DNA of 9,200 nt, from NCBI GenBank assembly GCA_905234305.1, contig CAJOHT010000038.1:7555-16754 (forward strand). Direction: 5' to 3'. The stretch comes from an uncultured Ruminococcus sp. (lineage in GTDB: Bacteria > Bacillota > Clostridia > Oscillospirales > Acutalibacteraceae). A program made the translations under genes and the position numbers. Below, piece after piece: positions 5,617-9,200 of the stretch; position 1 is the stretch's first letter, and every line of letters starts with the position of its first letter. Below the pieces are notes generated by a model. The model ran no database searches, had not been told where the DNA came from, and worked only from the letters and a program-made list of their open reading frames with translations.

Positions 5617-6276
5617 TTATTTAAAACTTTTTAAATTTTTATTAAGCATATCGGTTTTTGTTACGTTAAAATAAACCTCGGTATTATAATATCTTTCAAA
5701 CGCTTTCTGAATAAGCAGAGGATTAATATTTGTAACACTGCCCGCGGGAAGCGTAATATTGAGTATCGCTCCGCCTATATTGCGCTCAAGTTTAAAATCA
5801 TTGAAAAAAGGCTTTATGTCAATTTCCTTTATTCCCTTTTTCTTAGTCTTTTTCTCGACTAATACTTCATCCTTATTAAAAAGCTCATCTAAAAGCCTGT
5901 ACACCTCGTCGCCAGATAATTTATCAGAGGTAATTCTTATATTAAAAACAGAAAAAGCTATTTCTTTAGCTTTCATTTCGGGCTCGGTCACATCAAATAT
6001 ACGGATACCGCTCGGAAGACTTTTATTCAGATTAACTTTAATATCCTCAAAGCTATATTCCTCAACAAGCCTGATATCCATACATTCCCTCTCACCTTTA
6101 AACCCGAGAGATAAAGGAAGCGGAAATGTCGCGTAAGGGTGGACATTAAAGCCCTCGGTATGCCAGATAGGTATACGGCTTTTATGGAGCGCTCTGAGCA
6201 TACAACGGTTTAAATCAAGATGAGATATATACTTACACTCATTATCTTTAGTAAACCATACTCTAACGTCTTTCAA
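5617..6276 (-). CDS. TIGR03936 / DUF2344 radical SAM-linked protein
   Basis: A protein of 219 residues of the TIGR03936 (DUF2344) family. Members occur next to, or fused with, TIGR03960 radical SAM proteins; their function is unknown. Family signs are the opening VRVWFTKDNECKYISHLDLN, then EGFNVHPYATFPLPLSLGFKG and ECMDIRL. The frame is open up to a GTG at 6285, but that codon overlaps the ribosome binding site GGGGGAGG itself. The TTG at 6276 lies 8 nt after the GGAGG and gives MKDVRVWFTK, which fits the usual short family start, so I choose TTG. The start lies inside the end of the TIGR03960 gene (overlap 14 bp), which implies translational coupling. In many Clostridia the next gene is RNase G, then L21; here a tRNA follows. 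Confidence 0.9.
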   Translation of the reverse strand: MKDVRVWFTKDNECKYISHLDLNRCMLRALHKSRIPIWHTEGFNVHPYATFPLPLSLGFKGERECMDIRLVEEYSFEDIKVNLNKSLPSGIRIFDVTEPEMKAKEIAFSVFNIRITSDKLSGDEVYRLLDELFNKDEVLVEKKTKKKGIKEIDIKPFFNDFKLERNIGGAILNITLPAGSVTNINPLLIQKAFERYYNTEVYFNVTKTDMLNKNLKSFK

Positions 6277-7870
6277 AGCATACACCTCCCCCGTATTTGG
6301 CGGCGCCGCAATTACTGCATTTCAGCCTGCAATGCTCAGTGGTAGTATCATTATATGCTTTTTCACGCTCTTTTTTCAGAAAATCCTTAGATACACCGTA
6401 GTCGAGAAAATCCCACGGAAGAATTTCGTCAAAACTTCTTTCCCTGCAAGCATAAAAATCAGGATCAATACCGCACTCGTCAAAAATTTCAAACCAGCTT
6501 TCAAGCGAAAAGCAATCGCTCCAACCGTCAAAATGGAAGCCTTTTTCACAGGCTTTCTCAAGAACTGCGCATAATCTTCTGTCGCCTCGGGCGAAAACCG
6601 CCTCAAGGTAGCTTGTGTCGGCATCATGATAATTATAATTAATTTTTTTAGTAGTTATTGTTTCCTTAAGATGCAGTTGTTTATCCATAAGAGTTTTACG
6701 TGAATTCTGCGGAAACCACTGGAACGGAGTAAAAGGCTTAGGAACGAATGATGCCGTAGAAATCGTAACGGTAACGCTCTTACCTTTAGGCTTGCTTTCA
6801 CAACGGTAATAGGTATCTACTACTTTTTGCGCAAGGTGAGCTATACCTTCCACATCCTCGTATGTTTCGGTAGGAAGCCCTATCATAAAATACAGTTTTA
6901 CCTTTGTCCAGCCCGCGTTAAAAGCCTTTGAGCAAGTTTCCATAAGCTCGTCTTCAAAAACATTTTTATTTATAACGTCTCTAAGTCGCTGAGTACCTGC
7001 CTCGGGAGCAAAGGTCAGTCCGCTCTTCCTTACAGTATTTATCTTACTTAAAATATCGTCGCTAAAGCCGTCAACACGCAATGACGGTAATGAAATGCTG
7101 ACTTTTTCATCCTCCGCCCATTTATTAAGTTCAGTAAGCAGTGCTACGATTTCGGTATAATCCGAAGAGCTTAAGGATGATAACGAAACTTCATCATAAC
7201 CTGTATTATTACATAATTTATGACACTGTTCATTTATTACCTCAATCGATTTTTCACGTACAGGTCGGTATAAAAATCCTGCTTGACAGAAGCGGCAGCC
7301 TCTTATACAGCCTCTGAATATCTCAGAAACAGCCCTGTCGTGAACTATTTCAATATTTGGTACGACAAAATTCTCGGGATAATAGCTATTATCCATATCG
7401 AGCATAAGACGCTTCTCTACTTTTTCAGACACACCGTCCTTAGGATTAAAGCACTTAATAGTGCCGTCCTCATTATACTCAACATCATATAACGCGGGTA
7501 CATATACGCCTTTTATATTGGCAGCTAGTCTTAAGAACTCGTCTTTGCTCTTATTTCCATCACGACATTTACGATAAAGTTCAATTACTTCTAAATCGAC
7601 CTCTTCTCCCTCGCCGATAAAAAATATATCAATAAAATCAGCCAATGGTTCGGGATTACACGCGCAAGGTCCTCCCGCTACAACAATTTGCTTCAAATCT
7701 TTTCTATCAGAGGATTTAAGAGGAATACCAGCGAGCTTAAGCATATTTAATACATTTGAAAAACTAAGCTCATATTGAAGCGTAAAGCCAATAAAATCGA
7801 AGTCGGTTATAGCGTCGCCGCTTTCCAGCGCGTAAAGCGGAATGCTTTTTTTAATCATTATCTCTTCCAT
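6263..7870 (-). CDS. TIGR03960 radical SAM protein, C-terminal 535 residues (N-terminus in another frame)
   Basis: This is the bulk of a TIGR03960-family protein: a B12-binding-like N-terminal region followed by a radical SAM core. FRGCIRGCRFCQAGF contains C188, C192 and C195 of this fragment (CxxxCxxC, the [4Fe-4S] site). GFTLQYELSFSNVLNML, VVAGGPCACNPEP and FFIGEGEE are family blocks, and the C-terminus CSNCGAAKYGGGVC is a Cys cluster. The function is unknown; the family sits conserved beside TIGR03936 and SpoIVFB. The frame opens at ATG 7870, but that Met is internal to the family: WCERVFAPWLD is encoded just upstream in the same frame, without a start codon. The preceding conserved residues are in a different frame (7896-8087). 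No good ribosome binding site precedes the ATG at 7870, so efficient restart looks unlikely, although GAAGAG lies before the ATG of residue 5. Confidence 0.88.
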   Translation of the reverse strand: MEEIMIKKSIPLYALESGDAITDFDFIGFTLQYELSFSNVLNMLKLAGIPLKSSDRKDLKQIVVAGGPCACNPEPLADFIDIFFIGEGEEVDLEVIELYRKCRDGNKSKDEFLRLAANIKGVYVPALYDVEYNEDGTIKCFNPKDGVSEKVEKRLMLDMDNSYYPENFVVPNIEIVHDRAVSEIFRGCIRGCRFCQAGFLYRPVREKSIEVINEQCHKLCNNTGYDEVSLSSLSSSDYTEIVALLTELNKWAEDEKVSISLPSLRVDGFSDDILSKINTVRKSGLTFAPEAGTQRLRDVINKNVFEDELMETCSKAFNAGWTKVKLYFMIGLPTETYEDVEGIAHLAQKVVDTYYRCESKPKGKSVTVTISTASFVPKPFTPFQWFPQNSRKTLMDKQLHLKETITTKKINYNYHDADTSYLEAVFARGDRRLCAVLEKACEKGFHFDGWSDCFSLESWFEIFDECGIDPDFYACRERSFDEILPWDFLDYGVSKDFLKKEREKAYNDTTTEHCRLKCSNCGAAKYGGGVCFERR

Positions 7871-7895
7871 ATCCAGCCACGGAGCGAATACTCTT

Positions 7896-8087
7896 TCACA
7901 CCAGATATACGGAAAGTATTTTCATTCCGAGATGTGACATACCTATTTCGTATGTATCAGGAAAACAGAACGCAAATCTAACGTCAACGTTCTTTTTATC
8001 TTTTATTACAGAGTTCATCTCGCCGCCGACATATCGTCCAGGCTTTTGAACCTTTAGTAAAATTTTTTCTACGTCCTTGTTTATCAT
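7896..8087 (-). pseudogene. N-terminal fragment of the TIGR03960 gene, frameshifted
   Basis: From ATG 8087 this frame reads MINKDVEKILLKVQKPGRYV and then DVRFAFCFPDTYEIGMSHLGMKIL, the conserved TIGR03960 N-terminus, for 58 residues. It then runs out of homology into SVYLV and TGA. The family then continues in the other frame with WCERVFAPWLDMEE. Only 10 nt (7913-7904) separate the Leu of MKIL from the Trp. From memory, family members have about 10 residues there, so about 20 nt seem to be missing, and 20 nt accounts for the frame change. The start is set by GGAGG (8096-8092), 4 nt before the ATG. The frame extends upstream to 8183, but that part overlaps the protease gene and is not homologous. 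The cause is either a true inactivating deletion or an assembly or sequencing error. Confidence 0.85.
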
Positions 8088-8097
8088 AACGCCTCCG

Positions 8098-8685
8098 TCA
8101 GAGATACTTTTCTTTCCTGAAAAAAACTGATAAAAATAGATATAATCCGATAAATAACAATGAGAAATTGAAATAGGAGTCAAATAGAATTAATATTCCG
8201 AAAAAGAATATAACAAAAGAGATTATAAGTGTTGTTATATCGGAAATGAATACAGATTTATTATATGTAAACTTAGAGCTTAAGCATAGAAACATCAATT
8301 GTCCGCCGTCAAGATTTGACGCGGGCAAAAAATTGAATAAACCAATATAAAGGTTTACATAAGCAAAATCCCTATAAACAGCATAAAAGGCTAAAAACAT
8401 AGTAATATTTAAAACAGGTCCCGCTATTATAATAATACAATCTCTTAATGCTGAAATTCTATAACGCTTATCTAAAAGAATTGTTATATTAAAAAGCCGT
8501 ACATCCAGCGTATTGGGTCTTAGTCCGAAAAGAAACATAAATAATAAATGACCCGACTCGTGTATTATAACCGCGGACAAACACAGTAAATAACCTGTAT
8601 ACCGATTGCTGATTATTATTAAGGCTATTAAAGCTACAGCGGGATAACTAACAGATATAACAAAGCTATTTAATCTTAAGCTCAT
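8098..8685 (-). CDS. M50 site-2 protease, SpoIVFB-like
   Basis: A 195-residue integral membrane metalloprotease of the site-2 protease family (MEROPS M50). The zinc motif is H42-E43-S44-G45-H46 (HExxH) inside a hydrophobic helix, and the third ligand lies in N-F-L-P-x-x-N-L-D126-G-G, the standard NPDG-like motif. Hydrophobic segments are at about 8-26, 31-53, 82-102, 112-133 and 150-188. The family cuts its substrates within the membrane; SpoIVFB of Bacillus releases sigma-K during sporulation. Location between a small membrane protein and TIGR03960 matches the spoIVFA-spoIVFB locus of Clostridia. Whether this organism sporulates cannot be told. The start overlaps the end of the upstream gene by 20 bp and has no clear ribosome binding site, suggesting translational coupling. 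Confidence 0.92.
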   Translation of the reverse strand: MSLRLNSFVISVSYPAVALIALIIISNRYTGYLLCLSAVIIHESGHLLFMFLFGLRPNTLDVRLFNITILLDKRYRISALRDCIIIIAGPVLNITMFLAFYAVYRDFAYVNLYIGLFNFLPASNLDGGQLMFLCLSSKFTYNKSVFISDITTLIISFVIFFFGILILFDSYFNFSLLFIGLYLFLSVFFRKEKYL

Positions 8686-8995
8686 TAATCAGATTATCTA
8701 TGCTGAAGCTATTAAAACTTTCGGTAATAATTATTTCATTGTTAAGGTTAGTGTCATACCATTTTTTTAATTCACTAAAAATATCAAAGCTAAAAAGTTT
8801 TAAAGCGTAAAAAGAAAGCAGCAATAATAAAGAAATAATAAGCTGAATTGTTATAAGCAGAGGTTTACCTTCTCTTTTTTTCTTCTTGTTCTTCTCAACT
8901 TCATAATCTGAAGAATTATTACTTTTTTCAAATTCAACAGGATTGTAAGCAGGCGTCCAGTCATTTTCTAATGACAAAACCTCGGGATTGTCCAT
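8666..8995 (-). CDS. Small single-pass membrane protein in the SpoIVFA position
   Basis: A 109-residue protein. The N-terminal 44 residues are hydrophilic and end in a basic KNKKKKREGK. One membrane segment follows at about 45-66 (PLLITIQLIISLLLLLSFYA), then an external tail of about 43 residues ending in NLINELKIK. The charge pattern predicts N-inside, C-outside topology. It lies directly upstream of the M50 protease, with a 20-bp overlap, where SpoIVFA is encoded in related genomes. SpoIVFA anchors and restrains SpoIVFB and usually carries a LytM/M23 domain, which is absent here. I therefore call it a SpoIVFA-like remnant or analogue by position and topology only. The start is set by GAGGTGA (9006-9000), 4 nt before ATG. 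Confidence 0.82.
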   Translation of the reverse strand: MDNPEVLSLENDWTPAYNPVEFEKSNNSSDYEVEKNKKKKREGKPLLITIQLIISLLLLLSFYALKLFSFDIFSELKKWYDTNLNNEIIITESFNSFSIDNLINELKIK

Positions 8996-9037
8996 TTTAT
9001 CACCTCACATAAATATATGCGGGATGATAATAAAAAA

Positions 9038-9200
9038 TTAATTCTTGTTTAGTTTTTTAAAATCTGTTTTTGCAAGCTGAACAAAAAGAATTATCGCGAG
9101 TACAAGGGCTCCTGCCTCGGCAATCGGAAAGGCAAGCCATACGGCATGAAGTTCAAAATAATGTGAAAGAATAAATGCCACAGGTAGTATCAAAACAAGC
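9038..9200 (-). CDS. MATE family efflux transporter, C-terminal end (5' end outside window)
   Basis: Fifty-three residues and a TAA stop are visible. The stretch starts LVLILPVAFILSHYFELHAV and continues VWLAFPIAEAGALVLAIILF, then a basic tail KTDFKKLNKN. The VWLAFPIAE block with flanking helices is typical of the last transmembrane helix of MATE-type Na+ or H+ coupled drug or metabolite exporters. The start lies beyond the window. The stop is 42 bp before the next gene of the same strand and no terminator is visible, so transcripts may read into the SpoIVFA-position gene. The substrate cannot be inferred. Confidence 0.85.
   Translation of the reverse strand, partial: LVLILPVAFILSHYFELHAVWLAFPIAEAGALVLAIILFVQLAKTDFKKLNKN

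Noticed and set aside
7896..7925. Programmed ribosomal frameshift in the TIGR03960 gene
   Set aside because: No convincing slippery heptamer with a downstream structure is seen, and the junction lacks conserved residues. A shift alone would not restore the roughly seven missing residues, so a deletion explains it better.
7283..7981. Plus-strand open frames (69 and 68 codons) opposite the TIGR03960 gene
   Set aside because: They are shadows of the minus-strand gene without initiation signals. The one at 7775-7981 spans the frameshift and merely reflects open antisense frames.
8088..8183. N-terminal extension of the TIGR03960 fragment up to 8183
   Set aside because: These 32 residues overlap the M50 protease gene in another frame and have no family similarity. 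The GGAGG at 8096-8092 sets the start at 8087.
9007..9037. Dedicated promoter for the SpoIVFA-position operon
   Set aside because: The short AT-rich gap has only weak -10-like sequences (TATATT) and no matching -35 at the right spacing. Read-through from the MATE gene is as likely.

Overview
The window looks like chromosomal DNA of a low-GC, anaerobic, Gram-positive bacterium of the Clostridia, probably a gut Ruminococcaceae/Oscillospirales lineage. The reasons are the AT-rich coding style, consensus sigma-A promoters and strong Shine-Dalgarno sites, a rubrerythrin, three radical-SAM-related genes, a DUF3783 protein and a SpoIVFB-type M50 protease operon. The taxonomic call is inference; no marker gene for species is present.

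Layout. 1-615 (+) is the C-terminal end of a polytopic membrane protein, closed by a hairpin terminator. 680-2242 (-) is a secreted GH25 lysozyme with an Ig-like and two FN3-like modules. 2387-3067 (+) is an unrecognised 226-aa protein. It overlaps tail-to-tail by 10 bp with a DUF3783 gene (3058-3435, -). The DUF3783 gene is divergent from a TIGR01212/YhcC-type radical SAM gene (3483-4394, +), which overlaps the rubrerythrin gene (4382-4933, +). That pair ends at a strong terminator. 4981-5480 holds no credible protein gene. It contains two 142-bp direct repeats spaced exactly 160 bp apart, a weaker third relative, several hairpins, and the terminator of a serine tRNA. The tRNA-Ser(GGA) (5479-5569, -) has its own promoter.

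From 8995 down to 5617 a minus-strand operon runs: small single-pass membrane protein (position of SpoIVFA), M50 site-2 protease (SpoIVFB-like), TIGR03960 radical SAM protein, TIGR03936/DUF2344 protein. This is a conserved clostridial order that usually continues into RNase G and ribosomal protein L21; here the tRNA and the repeat region follow instead. 9038-9200 (-) is the C-terminus of a MATE transporter.

The two most notable points are: (1) the TIGR03960 gene is broken near its N-terminus. Two parts of the conserved protein lie in different frames, and about 20 nt appear to be missing between them. (2) The repeat units near tRNA-Ser end in a perfect 16-bp copy of the T-arm/acceptor end of that tRNA, in inverted orientation. 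I see no clear defence or mobile gene system; the repeat family is the best candidate for something undescribed.
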